Below are positions 42,720 through 55,200 of a DNA stretch of 64,000 bases, piece after piece. The notes under the pieces were generated by a model. That model had not been told where the DNA came from, searched no databases, and was given only the letters and a program-made list of their open reading frames with translations. This stretch comes from Burkholderia sp. WAC0059. GTDB taxonomy: Bacteria > Pseudomonadota > Gammaproteobacteria > Burkholderiales > Burkholderiaceae. The stretch lies in assembly GCF_002870125.1 (NCBI RefSeq), contig NZ_PNEO01000012.1:1-64000 (forward strand), given 5' to 3'. A program made the translations under genes and the position numbers. Numbering within the stretch: position 1 is the first letter of the stretch; each line of letters starts with the position of its first letter.

Positions 42720-42979
42720 ATCGCCTTATTGCGCGTGCATTCTGTGAGACATCACGATGCGTAATCGTGACAGCCCGGTCTGGCAAATACGATGCGGCCT
42801 GAATGAATCGTAGGGAGATGACCGGGGGCATACCGACAGGGATGTTGGTCCCGGCAAACTTCACCGGTATGGTTGATCACCATGGCCATTCTGGAACCCT
42901 CCTCCATGTGCGCGAGCATTCATTGATGGATGTAGGGCACAGAAATACGGACTGAATTATGGATTCAATAATTGATCCG

Positions 42980-42991
42980 TTGTACGTACAA
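42980..42991. promoter_or_regulatory. perfect palindrome TTGTACGTACAA
   Basis: A 12-bp perfect palindrome with the GTACGTAC core, 193 bp upstream of the paralog 3 start and 270 bp from the gspD box. Confidence 0.55.
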
Positions 42992-43183
42992 TTTTTCACG
43001 ATAACGACCAAATGAGGTCGTAGGCTTTCATGAGGGGTGCAGTCGCCGCAATCAGACATGCCCGCTATCTGCGGTTGCCCTCACAGCACTCGAATACACA
43101 AGACAACAAGAGGCGCGTACGCGCGGGGAGACAGGCTATCCCGCCCGGATATCCCTGCCTCGCCTGCGACAAGACAACTGGCC

Positions 43184-43987
43184 ATGAAAGGAAAGCAGCA
43201 TCTCGATCACGCAATCCTGCTGTCCAGCGACGAAGAAATCACTCTCGAACGCTATATCGCCACGTTTTCCCCGCAGCCATCAATTGGCCTGCCGGAACTC
43301 GTCTGCCCGGTCTGCCGCGGCGAAATACATCTTTCACGCATGCATGACCGGAACCGCACGCCAACGTTCCTGCACGTGGACGGAGACCAGGCGGACTGCC
43401 CGCTGGTCAATGTCCATTTTGCGAGCACGGCATTCGCGGTAGCCCACACCTATGAACCCCGGCTCGAGCAGGAACGGCGCGAACGATTCATGGAACGCTG
43501 GACCCTGTATCTGACCGGGATCCGTCGCCATGTATCGACATACAGCGTCGAGCGCTTCGCCATGACGATCGCCCACGCCGACGTCCTGCATATCTGGTCA
43601 TGCCCGACCCTGACCGAAGTGGACATCCTGTATCTGTTCCTCGCCTTCTCCGCGTTCGTCGCGGAACCACCCGGCGCCCACCATCCGATCTGGCTGCGCT
43701 TCCTGTTCGATGCCTCGGTTTCAGGTGCCGCTGATCTCCAACCGGCCGACAGGCGGCCGCCACGCTTTTTCCGGCTGCGTTACCGGTCGCCGTATCAGGT
43801 CATGTTTCCGAATGCCCACCAGCTCCTCGACTGGTGCGAGATTCCCATGACCGACACGTTTCTGCGCCGCCCGGCCACAACCGTCTCCGGGCCGGACCTG
43901 AAAGCGTTTGCCGAACTCACGGCTCTCCGACCCTCTGCGCTCGAAGACGACGGCCCCACGATCCCTATTCCTGATCCGAAAAAATAG
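43184..43987 (+). CDS. CoiA-like zinc-finger family protein, paralog 3 of 3
   Basis: About 267 residues from the ATG at 43184; a longer frame from 43037 exists. The N-terminal CPVCRGEIHLSRMH, then FLHVDGDQADCPL, keeps the CxxC-His-Cys pattern of the two copies at 9398 and 10718. The core is recognisable: IAHADVLHIWSCPTLTEVDI, LYLFLAFSAFV, LRFLFDASVSGAADLQ, FFRLRYRSPYQVMFPNAHQL and VSGPDLKAFAEL. No signal peptide. Located between gspD and the exported PstS-like protein, it links this unrecognised family to the secretion genes again. A terminator follows at 44040. Confidence 0.72.
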   Translation: MKGKQHLDHAILLSSDEEITLERYIATFSPQPSIGLPELVCPVCRGEIHLSRMHDRNRTPTFLHVDGDQADCPLVNVHFASTAFAVAHTYEPRLEQERRERFMERWTLYLTGIRRHVSTYSVERFAMTIAHADVLHIWSCPTLTEVDILYLFLAFSAFVAEPPGAHHPIWLRFLFDASVSGAADLQPADRRPPRFFRLRYRSPYQVMFPNAHQLLDWCEIPMTDTFLRRPATTVSGPDLKAFAELTALRPSALEDDGPTIPIPDPKK

Positions 43988-44039
43988 CAGGAATGTTCTT
44001 CGGACTCGCCACCGCGTCAGCGGCGTCGCCGATCTGGCC

Positions 44040-44058
44040 TGTGCGCAGCACATTTTTT
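44040..44058 (+). terminator. intrinsic terminator after paralog 3
   Basis: TGTGC-GCA-GCACA followed directly by six T residues, 53 bases after the stop codon. Confidence 0.6.
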
Positions 44059-44418
44059 AGTCACGAAGCAATCGCTGACCATCCGCCCGGCATTCGACTC
44101 AATTCGAAGAAAAATAGATGACAGAAGGTACGAACAATTCATTCAAATCGAATACCCGCACTCAGCAACCAATCACCCGTATCAGATAAACATAAAATTG
44201 CTCGTACCATCCGAAACACAATTGACTTTTACCATCCACTCTTCAAATAAAACAACACCGATCACCGCCCCCCTCCACCACGAGAACGACGCAGAGCCAT
44301 CAAACCCTTATCTGATGGCCTCTCCATATAGGTCTCGGCAAGCACTTCATGCCGAATGGATATATGTATCAATAAAAATATTTGTCCGATTTTTTATTAA
44401 TCCGGTTTCAGCGAAATT

Positions 44419-44430
44419 GTACGTAACATC
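44419..44430 (-). promoter_or_regulatory. GATGTTACGTAC box (minus strand) upstream of the PstS-like gene
   Basis: GTACGTAACATC, the exact reverse complement of the 12-mer, 149 bp upstream of the ATG at 44579. Preceding bases AATT and following CTGAAG resemble those around the gspD copy. Confidence 0.65.
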
Positions 44431-44578
44431 TGAAGCCAAACCGACTCGAATAATTCGGAAAAGGTTAATCAAGAGCGAGTGAACGGAACCTTATATTGGT
44501 CTGGCAGTTTGTGAAGAAAGTTCAAGCGAACTGCACCGGTTGCTTTTTCTGTCCATTTTCTTCTTGCAAGGATTTGTC

Positions 44579-45886
44579 ATGAAACTCAGCAAGCGCAAGA
44601 CCTGCCTGGCCGTCGCCCTCGCGATCTCGGCCCTCGGCGCGGCCGTTCCGGCCATGGCTCAAGTCGTTGGCGGCGGCTCGTCGCTCGTCGGCCCGTCGAT
44701 CCAGTCGGAAATCAGCACCTTCGGTGCCAACCCGGATTCGCTGACCTACTACGTCACGAGCTCGGGCACGGGCCAAACCGCATTCCTGAACGACGACGCG
44801 ACCGTGTTCAGCGGCGCTTCCGCCGGCCCGGTATACTTCGCGAACAGTGACGCTGCCGTCGCGTCGGCGTGGATCACCTCGTACAACACCAACGACAGAG
44901 CAACGGATGGTGCGCTGATCCAAATCCCGTACATCGTGACGCCGATCACGATCCCGTACACCAACGGTCCGACGTCGTCGACCGACACGCTCAAGGGACC
45001 GCAGACGACTCCCAACCAGAGTGTCAGTCTTGCGCTGAATGATACCGACCTGTGCGGCATCTTCTCGGGTGCGATCACGAACTGGAACAAGGTCACCAAC
45101 CCGGATACGAACACGACGTTCAACGTGAACGAACCGATCGAGGTCGTCTACCGTTCGGACAGCAGCGGTACCACTGAACTGCTGACGCGTCATCTGGCTA
45201 CCGTGTGCCCGGCCATCGCAGGTTCGACCACGACCCCGTCCGGCGTGACGGTGACGTTCGTCGATTCGCAGTTGTTCACGGATTCGTTCCCGAACGGATT
45301 CCCGTCGGGCGCCTCGTTCGTCCCCGCGTCGGGTAGCGGCGGTGTCGCTACTGCCATCGCAGGAACGTCTTCGGCCACCACCGTCTCCGCCATCGGCTAC
45401 TTGAGCCCCGACTACACGAACACGTACCTCGCGCCCTCGAGCACGTCTGCGGCTAACGAAAACCTGACGGTGGCCAGCCTGCAAAACAGCCAGTTGTCGC
45501 CGGTCGCAGATGTCGCGCCGACGTATGCGGAAGCCACGAACGCAGTGAATACGGGGGCAACGCCGAGCGACGTCACGAATCCGGCGGACTGGGTTCCCGA
45601 CGTCGCCAACCCGGATACCGGATATCCGGTATCCGGTACCAGCAACATTCTCCTGAGCCAATGCTACGCCAACGAAAACGTGGCAGAAACGGTCGTGAAC
45701 TTCCTGACGGATCACTACACGACCGCTGCATACACGTCGATTCTCCACGGCAATGGATTCGATGTTGTGCCGAGTGGCTTCGAAACCCTGATCTCCGACA
45801 ATTTCCTGACGAATAATTCGGGAAATAACCTGGCCATTGGCCAAGGCACGGTGGTACCGGGCTGCCTGGCTCACGCAGGTCGCTAA
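44579..45886 (+). CDS. exported PstS-like phosphate-binding (PBP-fold) protein
   Basis: About 435 residues; AAGGA lies seven bases before the ATG at 44579. A signal peptide (CLAVALAISALGAAVPAMAQ) opens the protein. The mature part begins VVGGGSSLVGPSIQSEISTF, comparable with the GAGASF-type start of PstS, and has SDAAVASAWI, NDTDLCGIFSGAITNWNKV (typical PstS hinge region) and VVYRSDSSGTTELLTRHL (SGTT phosphate-binding loop). No Pst transporter genes are near. In Pseudomonas, phosphate-binding proteins of this fold can be type II-secreted, so this may be a substrate of the neighbouring T2SS (inference). Two cysteine pairs are probable. Confidence 0.8.
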   Translation: MKLSKRKTCLAVALAISALGAAVPAMAQVVGGGSSLVGPSIQSEISTFGANPDSLTYYVTSSGTGQTAFLNDDATVFSGASAGPVYFANSDAAVASAWITSYNTNDRATDGALIQIPYIVTPITIPYTNGPTSSTDTLKGPQTTPNQSVSLALNDTDLCGIFSGAITNWNKVTNPDTNTTFNVNEPIEVVYRSDSSGTTELLTRHLATVCPAIAGSTTTPSGVTVTFVDSQLFTDSFPNGFPSGASFVPASGSGGVATAIAGTSSATTVSAIGYLSPDYTNTYLAPSSTSAANENLTVASLQNSQLSPVADVAPTYAEATNAVNTGATPSDVTNPADWVPDVANPDTGYPVSGTSNILLSQCYANENVAETVVNFLTDHYTTAAYTSILHGNGFDVVPSGFETLISDNFLTNNSGNNLAIGQGTVVPGCLAHAGR

Positions 45887-45901
45887 CTTCATCTGCGCTC
45901 T

Positions 45902-45935
45902 CTGCAACGGCTAGCGGCAACGCTAGCCGTTGCAG
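45902..45935 (+). terminator. 15-bp perfect hairpin with GCAA loop after the PstS-like gene
   Basis: CTGCAACGGCTAGCG and CGCTAGCCGTTGCAG pair perfectly around a GNRA-type GCAA tetraloop, 15 bases after the stop. There is no T-run, so it may act as a terminator aid or as a 3' mRNA stabiliser. Confidence 0.65.
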
Positions 45936-46076
45936 ATAACCGAGTCCTCCTCGCTAGCGTGTTCGATTACAGATTTTTGCTATCAGCCAGGCGCGGTCTG
46001 ATCTATTCGGAGAACCCGTGGAACCTCGGCACTCAATCCCACCAAACGCTCCTTTTGATTTTCCCTCCAATTCGTA

Positions 46077-46108
46077 CCGTCTTATCAATAAACGAATCGA
46101 TAAGACGG
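46077..46108. terminator. inverted repeat between the convergent PstS-like and tpsA genes
   Basis: CCGTCTTATC and GATAAGACGG form a 10-bp stem around 12 bases. It lies 175 bases beyond the tpsA stop on the minus strand. The rest of the gap 45887-46282 holds no gene I can support. Confidence 0.45.
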
Positions 46109-46282
46109 CGTCGCTCAGGCGCCACGCCATACCACTCCAATTTAAAGTACCATCGTACAACGTGACTATCGGTACGTTGGCAAACACGCCCTCTCACAGA
46201 CAGACCCAACCATTAATTTGTGAAGTTGAGTTGAATCACACCGGTAGATATAGCAATTACAAACTGGTAGACTTAATCCCGA

Positions 46283-49200
46283 TTAATCTGGCCGCCCTCT
46301 CTTACGGCTCATTGAATCGCCATTCACTCCATCTGAATCACCAAATCCTTCCACCTCGACTGTAATCTGCCATTGTCGGCCGGCCCCCGCCGCAACATTT
46401 CTCGCAAGATTCTGTGCGACCTCGGTGACAGCGGAATTCGCGGCACTAGCCGCGGTCAACGCCCCCGTATCAACTACCGCTACAACCGGAATACCCGTTG
46501 CCTTGCCTTGCACTTGTATATTGGCCGTGTTCAGCACCTGAAGCGCTGCAACGTTCAGGTCACCAGACACACGAATACCGGCTGCGCCAGCATCGACCGT
46601 TCCGCGCGGCGCAAGCAGGTTGGCATCACCCGTCGGCGCGCCCGGTATCGTCTGGAGGGTACCGATACCTGCTCCCGTGATTTGTCCTTTCGCATCTAGT
46701 GTGCAGAAATGGTTGGCGTCACAGACATAGAGGGGAGGAGGAATGTCAGCCGAAGATGTCGCACCTTGCCCTGCATTGATATCGCCGTTGGAACTCCAGA
46801 TGGTGATATTGCCACCCTGTTCGGTAAATACCCTGCTTTGCGCTAACAGCAGACTTTGATCCGTGAAGATGTTGATATTGCCCGTCTCCATCGTCAGAAT
46901 GCCCTGCTGCCCCGGCCCGACGATGACGGCATTGCCCTCGACAATTTCGGGCGGAGCCGATGAACTCCCAACGAGTGCATCGCCACCTGGCCCGAGGATC
47001 GATACGTCACCGCCTTGTTGCGTCTGGATCGTCGTGTTCCGGACATCCAGGTTACCTGTCTGAACCAGCGAGTTTGCCCCGTTCGTCCCGCCACCGAGAT
47101 CATTGCCCGTATAGCCGAGAGATGAAGGGAACAGCGTATTGATCGCCTGGTATCCCCGCGCGTACTGCTGATAGTAGGGACTTGAGGCATCGTTGTAGTC
47201 ATCGCCCACATCGGTCAGGATGCTGAAAAACACCCGCTCGACAAATAATTGCTGAATGTATTTTGGTAGTGCCTGGAATTGCTGCCACGCCTGCCCTGCA
47301 GTCAGAGGCTGAACCGCAGGTTGGCTCGCGACAAGCCCCGTATCGTAGGTCTGTCCCGCATCATATTGCTGCATGAACGCCACCAGTGCCGGTGTAACAC
47401 TCGAAATACCAGCGGGAATGCTCGACGGATCGATGTAATTCGAAATGAACGCCGTATCGTCTATGCCCGGCGATACCCCAAATAAGACCTCCACATTCGC
47501 ACTCTCATGGGGAAGCAAAGAATTATCCGTGTTACCTATGGCTTCTATCCCAAACGTGCCACCTTTATATGTGTTTCCAAGTGATGCATAGGCCTGTGCG
47601 GCACTTGTCAGCGGACCAATATTCCGGCCCGCCTCAACATCGAAATAACCCGACCCGCCAAGCACCAGCTCAGGCAAAATGAGGCTGTTTGCCCCGGGTG
47701 ACAGTGGCGTATCGTCAATATCACGCCCCGCAACAATACGGGTGACATCGTCTTCTCGAAGATTTTGCCCTTCAAAGACCAGGTTCACGATATCCTGCCC
47801 GGCTTCGATAAAAGCAGGTTTATCGACATCAATGCCCAGCAGATCGCCGTAAAATCCGGCTGAGCCACCTGACGGCTGGATAACCCCGTCGATGATCGAC
47901 CCGGTGAGGCTATATATCCGGACCGGATCCGTCTCATCAATCAAATTCGGATCTTCGTCCCCCATCTGGAGAACAGAATTCCCCGAGAAATTAATCGATC
48001 GGTCTGCGACAACGCTAAGCTCACTTGCCGGGGACGCTGCGAGCGCTCCGCCTGATGCGACCGTAATTCCACCGTCCAGTGCCAACAAATTGATACTGGC
48101 CGGAAGAGAAGTAGAAAACTGTTCTTCGCCTGGCAAAGCGGTCAGGGTACCGACATCGACATCCCCGGTCGTCGTCTGCGCATTGACTGCCGACGCCGAT
48201 GCATCGCTTCCGGCACTGAGTGGAAAGTACCCGGGACCAAATATGCTGCCAATGGCAATCCCTTGGCGCGCGACAAGGTCGAATGATCCGTCGATCGTGG
48301 CAATTAGCGTAGGAACCACTCCTATCGAAACATTTGCTGGTTTCCCTTGAGCAAGAAGGTTACCGTCGATGCTTGTGTAATCAACGCCATCCGACGTGAT
48401 CTGACCGCCCGCCTTCAGGATTGCGGTCCCCTCGGCAACCAGATATTCACCGCTCTCGATATCATTCCCCGCAGATACCGTCAGATTCCCCCCCCCAACG
48501 ACAGTTATGCCGGTTCCGCTACTGGGCTGATACGAGGTTGTCGGTAACGACACCTCCAAATCGGTCACATTGTGACCCGCAGCAACCGAGACATTCCCAC
48601 CGACACTCATCACACCCTGATCAAATTCGGCAAAATCGATCGTGGTCTGGATAACCTGCCCTACCGAATTGGATACGTTATTTGCCGTCAGCCAAGCCGT
48701 CCATAACTGCCCGATATCGCCACCAGGATCGCCCGACACTGTACCGGTTTCATCAATGACGTTCTCCAACCCATTAATGTCGTTCTGCGCGGCGATGGAA
48801 ATATTTCCAGCGCCGTCGGGGCTCACTACGGGAGAGGTCAGGATGTCTGGCTTGCCACCTTGGGGATTTCCATCAATCAAAGCAGCGGTACTGCCGACTG
48901 ATGTCCCTGCCGCAGGCACACCGGCGGTATAGATCACGCCCACTGTACTTTGCAATAGCGGAGCCGCCTGTTCGACCAGCGACGATTCGTCCGGATCATA
49001 TAGCCATATATTATTGGCTGCTGCTATATTAACCGCTCCTGCTCCCGTCCGTATCGTAGTAGGGGCGAGGATCGTCATGTCATTCGCATCATTAGTAGGA
49101 TTGTTTGCATTATCGTACGCAAAGTTTCCGCTCACGATGACGCTACCCTGCTCTCCCGATTGCCCGATTGAATCGGCTACCAATACGGCCTGTGACTCAA

Positions 49201-52200
49201 CGGCCAGCGGATCCGCCGACGCCAGACTTGCACCCGATACCAAGTTGAACGTGGAGCTGGTGCCCGACATCAGCGTTGCAAACTGCAACGGGAATGGATT
49301 AGACGCTGTCGCAACGGGCGACGGGCTGTTATCGACTGGTAATGTCCCTACTGACACTGTCGCACCTGCGGTAACCGGCAGTGCGACTTCAGGGGGGGCC
49401 TGCAAGGGAACAATTTGATAGGCGGTCGACGAGCTCACTGTTTTCAGCCAACCGAGCAGCGCGGTTATATATGCTTCATACTGCTGGAAATACGCCTGAT
49501 ATGCATTGGCGGAATCTGCGCTATTTTCTTCAGCCGCAGTCGGTGCTGATACCGTAAAAAGTGGCTGCCCAGCCGCCGGTGCTCTGCCATATGCTTTTTC
49601 AGCATTGCTTCCCAAAAGATAAGCCACTTCCGTTTTATCAAGATAAGTAAAATACTCTTGATATAGAGAATAATAATCAGAAATATCCGTTGAGCTCGCA
49701 CCGGCAAACTGACTTTCCTGTGCCGGCGCCTGCACAAAATCATCAAAAGATTTTTTATCTGTATCCCAAAATCCTGCAAAAGTTGATTTATACTCCGGCC
49801 CGATATCAATACCGTAGGATGCAAAATATCCCTTAAGAGGCCAATCGGTATTATAATAAAACGCTTTGTACGCCTCTTGATAAGTTGCTGCCGGTGGAGC
49901 AGTAATCGTAATTGTTTTCAATGAACTTATTGGATTAGCGATCTGAAAAAATCCATCCGTCAGACTCGCCTTCACCAGTACATTGTTTTCTGCACGGAAG
50001 GTAATGACCGGAGCCTGACCATCGAAGCGGTAGGCGAGATCACTCTCCGATGTGCCTGCGCCGAGATTCCAGTTCGTCAGGATCGAGATATTGCCGTCGT
50101 TGATCTTCGGATCCGGGTTATCGAGATCAATCGCCGGCACCACGGCGAAATTCTGGATGGCCGTACCCGCAAACTGGTTCGCGACACTCTGCACACCGTG
50201 TTCCACATACCCCATCAACGTGCCGGCGCCACTGGCTGAACTCCCTCCCGCGTAGCCGTAGAACGTCTCGTGGTCCGTATTCGCCGTGGTGGGCGTGAAG
50301 TAGTCGTTCTCGAGATCGGCAGCCAGATCTGCAGTGATCTGGTCCGGCGTAGCGCCCGGATCGTTCGACAGACTCGCAGGCGTGCTGCCGTCCGCTGCCG
50401 TGTAATAGATCGTCGCTCCACTCTGCGAGGTGAACGTGCCGGAGAGCAAATTGCCGCTGTTGTCGTACCACCCGGCCGGATCGACGATTCCGTCAAAGTG
50501 CTGCGCAGCATTCGTGCTCTGATCATCCGTACTCCACACGGCATACGCATCGAGCGTCGTCGCACGCGAGCCCTTGATCTGCGCCCCCGGCGCAATGGAA
50601 ACGTCCACCGTTCCGTCCGTCAGAATCGGCGCACGGAACGACACCGTTCCGCCCGACAGGCCACCGGCCGTGCCGCCTGACACGTCGATCACGGCGCTGT
50701 TACCCACCGTGATCGCACCTGAACCGGACGGCGTCACGTTTTCGTAGCCATACGTGGAGTTCAGGCTCGTCGTACTGCCATTGCCCGACGTTCCGATATT
50801 GACCGCGCCACCCTGCTCCGTCGCGCTCGAACCCGTCGCGATCAGCGAGCCCTGGAGATTAACGCCGCTCTTGCCATACAGGTCAATCTCGCCCCCTGCA
50901 ATGCCCGATGCGTCGATCGTCCCGTCGATGTTGACGTTGCCGTTCGCCGTATCGAGTGCGTCTCCCGCACCGCCGTTCGCCGTCAGCGACACCACATGGG
51001 CCGTCAGCGTATTGCCCGCGGACAGCGTCAGGTTTCCACTGTCAGTCTGCACCACGATCTCGTCGTTCACACCGCTTGCGGACAGCGTCTGCGCAAGACT
51101 GTCCAGATCGACTGCGCTGCCCGTATTGAGTGCAAACGACCCGCCGGCGTACCCCGTGGCAGCGGCACCCTCGAGCGTACCCGCCAGGCTCACGGTCTGA
51201 TCGGGAGCCGAAGCTGTCAGACTACCCGCATCACCGCCCGCAGCAGCCCCCGCAAAATCAAGCGTGGCGCCGGAAGCAAGCGTGATCGCCCCGGTGTCGG
51301 CTGTCAGCGTAATGGCGCCGCCCGGCGCGTACTCGATGATGTCGTAGAACTGCTTCGCAACGCCCGCCGTACTGATGATCGAGCCACTGTTGACCGTCAG
51401 ATTCCCGCTGGTCGCTTCGAAACTCACATTGCCCGCCGGTGCGCTGATCGACGCCCCGTTGACATCGACCGTCCCGCCAACGAAGGAAAATGCTCCACCC
51501 AGCGCAGACAGCGACAGGGCCGTGCTTTGTGCACCGTTCAGAGCCAGCGCGCCGGTCGTCTTGACCGTCGCTCCCGATGCCGTATCCGCCAGGAAGACCG
51601 GGGCACTCAGCGTTACCGGGGCCGTCCCGAAATCAAAGGTGCCGGTGCCTTCCGAAACGATGCCCGCCGTGGCGTTCATCGCCACATTGCTGAAGCCCGA
51701 CAGCGTCGCATCACCGTTGCCGAAATCGATCCGGCCGGCATTCACCACCAGCGTTCCCGTGCCGGCGATACTTGCCGGGTCAGACGCGCCAAGGGTATTG
51801 TCGAACGTCACATAAGGCGCGCTGATCGTGACCGCACCACCGTCGCTGTCAAACGTCCCGGCACTCAACTCCACGTCGTGGTCGAACGCAATATCCGGTG
51901 AACCGTCGAAATACATCGTTCCTGCGCTGCGCAGGATGACATCCTGCGCCTTCCCGAGCTCGGCCATCAGGGCCGGGTCAATCACCAGACCTGGCAGTTG
52001 AGCCGCATCCGCACCCGCCGTGCTCGTGAACGTAATCGCACTGCCCTGTGCCGCAATCACGTTCCCCGACAGGCTGGCCGAAGGCGCGACTGTGATCGTT
52101 CCGGACGAATCGAGTGTCAGCGCCTGCCCGCCCGACAACGAAGCTCCAGCACCGATGGAAAGCACCCCCGTGTCATTCACCTGCCCCGCGTTCGTCACGC

Positions 52201-55200
52201 CCACATACTGGCCGTCGGACACTCGCAGCAATGCGCCGTCGCTCGTACCACCGGTCGATGCGTTCGCCGCAATGGTAATCGGCTCGTCCTTGGCGGATGG
52301 ATAGACACCCTCGGCTGCAATCACGCTGCCGGACTTCACGTCGACATCGTTCGACGCAACCAGCATGATTTCCGGGCCGGTCAGCGGCGACGCCGCATCA
52401 TTCGACAGCACCACACTGCTCGCAATCGGCGTAATCGTGACACCACTGGTCGTCGCAGTCCTGGTTCCACCGATCAGCAGACTGCCCGCCCCCAGCGTGT
52501 CGAGCTGCTCAGCATTGATAGTCACATATCCCGGCATGGCGGCCTCGCCATTGCCAACAATCTGGATCGCCTGGGACGCAATGTCGACCTCGGCAGGCGC
52601 GCCGCCGTCCGCGGCGCTGGCGCTCAGCGTGGCGCCGAGCCCGAGGGTCTGGTTTGCGGCAAGCACCAGCTGACCACCATCGATCGGCAGCGGCGGCGTC
52701 ACGTCGCCCGCGCTTGCAGCAAGCGACGGGAAAAAGCTGTTCGCGCTGGTGAGTGTGTATTGCGAATACTGCTGCCAGACCGCACCGGACTCGAGATTCA
52801 GCTCCACCGGCGTCGCACTGCGTGCCCCGGTCAGGCTGTTGGCCATGTACCCGGCCGCGAGAACGGTTCCGTCAGGGAGCACTTCGCTCGAACCTGGCGT
52901 GACCAGCCCGCTCGCACTGGCAACCGTCACCCGGTAGGCCCCCGGCAGCGTCGCATACTTGGCGGGCAGCAGCGTGTAATAGCCGGCCGGCAGACCTGCA
53001 ACCCCGGACAGATAGACAGATTCTCCCACCGCATTCCCGAGACCGGCCTGCCCCACGCCCATACTTTCGGTGATCGTCGAACCGCTGCTCGTCGGCTGGA
53101 GTGTCTGTGCAAACACCGGATCATAGGCCGCGACGGAAGACTGCGCGCCCGGAAGAATGGCATAGACGTTGGCAACTCCGACGTTGGTCGGCACGGCAGT
53201 CCCGGTTGCGCTGTTCGTGTAGCTGACGTTGTACTGCGCCAGCACATCACGCGTGCCACCTGTGCCGGACACCCATTCCTCGGCCTGAAGATCTCCACCA
53301 CCGGACAGGTCGATCGTGGCGCCCGAATTCAACGAGACATTGTTGCCGCTGATGCCGATGTATTTCGCCGGCGCCCCCGACAGGTCAGGTGCCGCATTGG
53401 TACCGGCCACTGGATTGAACTGCCACTCAACACCGTCCACCGTCGTGCCATACGGGATAACCGCGCCGTCGTTCGATACCGACGTCACGCTGCCGTCAGC
53501 CAGCGTCACTGACTGCGTGGCAACGAGCGGCATGTTACTGAATTCCGCCGCCACCGTGCTGTCCGTCGGGTCACCCACACCGAATATCAGACTGCCTGAC
53601 GGCGCCCGGACGGTACCCTGCTGCACAATATCGGTCGCATCGACCAGTAGCGAACCGCCCGCCGACAACGGTACGCTGGACGCACCATTGCTGAGGAAGC
53701 TGATCGTCGTCGGCGCCGACGTACCGCCAGAGCCAGCAGGCCCGATCGCATCGAGAATGAACGTGCTGCCTGTCGAGGGATACAGGTCGCTGGCCTGAAA
53801 CGTGAGATTGCCCGAACTGAATAGTTCACCAGGCGCCAACGCATCCGACCCGGAAATGACCTGCTCGGTCGACGTCAGGCGAATATCCCCGCTGCTGCTG
53901 AACGTGGATTGTCCGAAGTTGTCAATCTGAAACTGATTTTCTAGATCGATAAACGAGGCATTGATGTTCAGCATACTCGCGGAAGCGACCTGGTCAAGTG
54001 ACATCGGGTACCTCGGACCATTACCGATCACAGCCACGTACGGCGCGCTGATCGATGCGGTCGTCTCTGCTCCCGACGAGTCGTCTTCCAGCACGGAGGC
54101 AACGATGCCAGCAGTATCCAGTGAGAGGAAGTCGCTCTGTGTACCGGACGAGGTAGCCGCCTTGATGGCAGCGCTGAGCTGGTTACTCAAGGCGCTGGTC
54201 TGACTACCATTCAAGGCCAGAATCTGCGCCGTGTTCAGGACAACCTCTCCAGATAACGTCAGGTTCACGTTTCCCGTAAACGCGACCGGAATGCTTTTGC
54301 CGCTAAGTTCTTCCGCCACGTCAAGGATTGCGATGCCCGACCCCGTTAGGCGGTCCGCCGAAAAATCGAGTATGCCGGTCGGGTCCCCGCCCACCGTGCC
54401 GGTGAGCGCCGCCGTGATATCGGCCCCCGGAGTTAGCCCAGCCGGTACCGTGCTTCCACTCTGCTGGAACACCAGGATTTGCGCGCCAGGACTCGTCGAC
54501 GGCGCAACCCCGCCCCCGGGTTGGGCAGCGTTCACCACCGCCGTCTCTTCCGGCACGATCGTCAGCGTTCCTCCCTGCGCCTGCGTCGCCCCCGGCTGCG
54601 CCTGAAGCGTGCCGTCAAAGAGCAGACCGCTCGATGCGCCCAGTGTGATGGAGCCTGCATTGCTCCAGACCTGCTGCGGCGTATAGAGTCCCGACGACTG
54701 TAACTCATCGAAAACGGCGGATGTTCCCGACACGTCGATCTGCGAACCCGACTGTGCCACGATGTAACCCGAATCGTCCGAGATGGTGACCGAGCCACCC
54801 GGCAGCACCTTGCCAGTATCGGGAATAAAGGTATTCAGGCCATTCCTGACCGGTGCGGCCTGCGGGTCGGTCAGGGCCACACCCGCGACATCGAGTACTA
54901 CGCCAGAACCTATCCAGACCGACTTGCTCGAAGAGGTAAACCCGTCAGTAAAATCAATATCCGCGCTGGTTTCCTGACCCGGCAGGGCATACCCATCCAC
55001 CAGCGAGTCTGCACTCAACGTAATGGATCCGCCTGGCGCGATGATCGAACCCAGCACCGTCACCTGGGCCGGTGATCCCAATCCGATACTGGCGCCCGCA
55101 TCACCGATGATCTGGGCGCCCACCCCAAGCGTTACCCCCCCGGTCACCCCGGCATACGCCGGCCGCGCGCCGGAAGCGGTCTCCCACCCGAGGTATGCGC

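Larger units (their letters stand above)
42532..43183. promoter_or_regulatory. divergent regulatory region between gspD and paralog 3
   Basis: About 650 bases without a credible gene. It holds the inverted repeat at 42645, the GATGTTACGTAC box at 42708 and the TTGTACGTACAA palindrome at 42980, all between two divergently transcribed genes. Confidence 0.55.
43988..44578. other. AT-rich upstream region of the PstS-like gene
   Basis: About 590 bases, AT-rich, with no gene seen. It contains the terminator at 44040-44058, a partial GGTACGAACAATT box at 44125, and the GTACGTAACATC box at 44419. Confidence 0.5.

Noticed and set aside
42532..42720. A possible sigma-54 promoter (TGGCA with TTGC) upstream of gspD
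   Set aside because: The spacing between GG and GC is 14 bases instead of 10, so it does not meet the -24/-12 rule.
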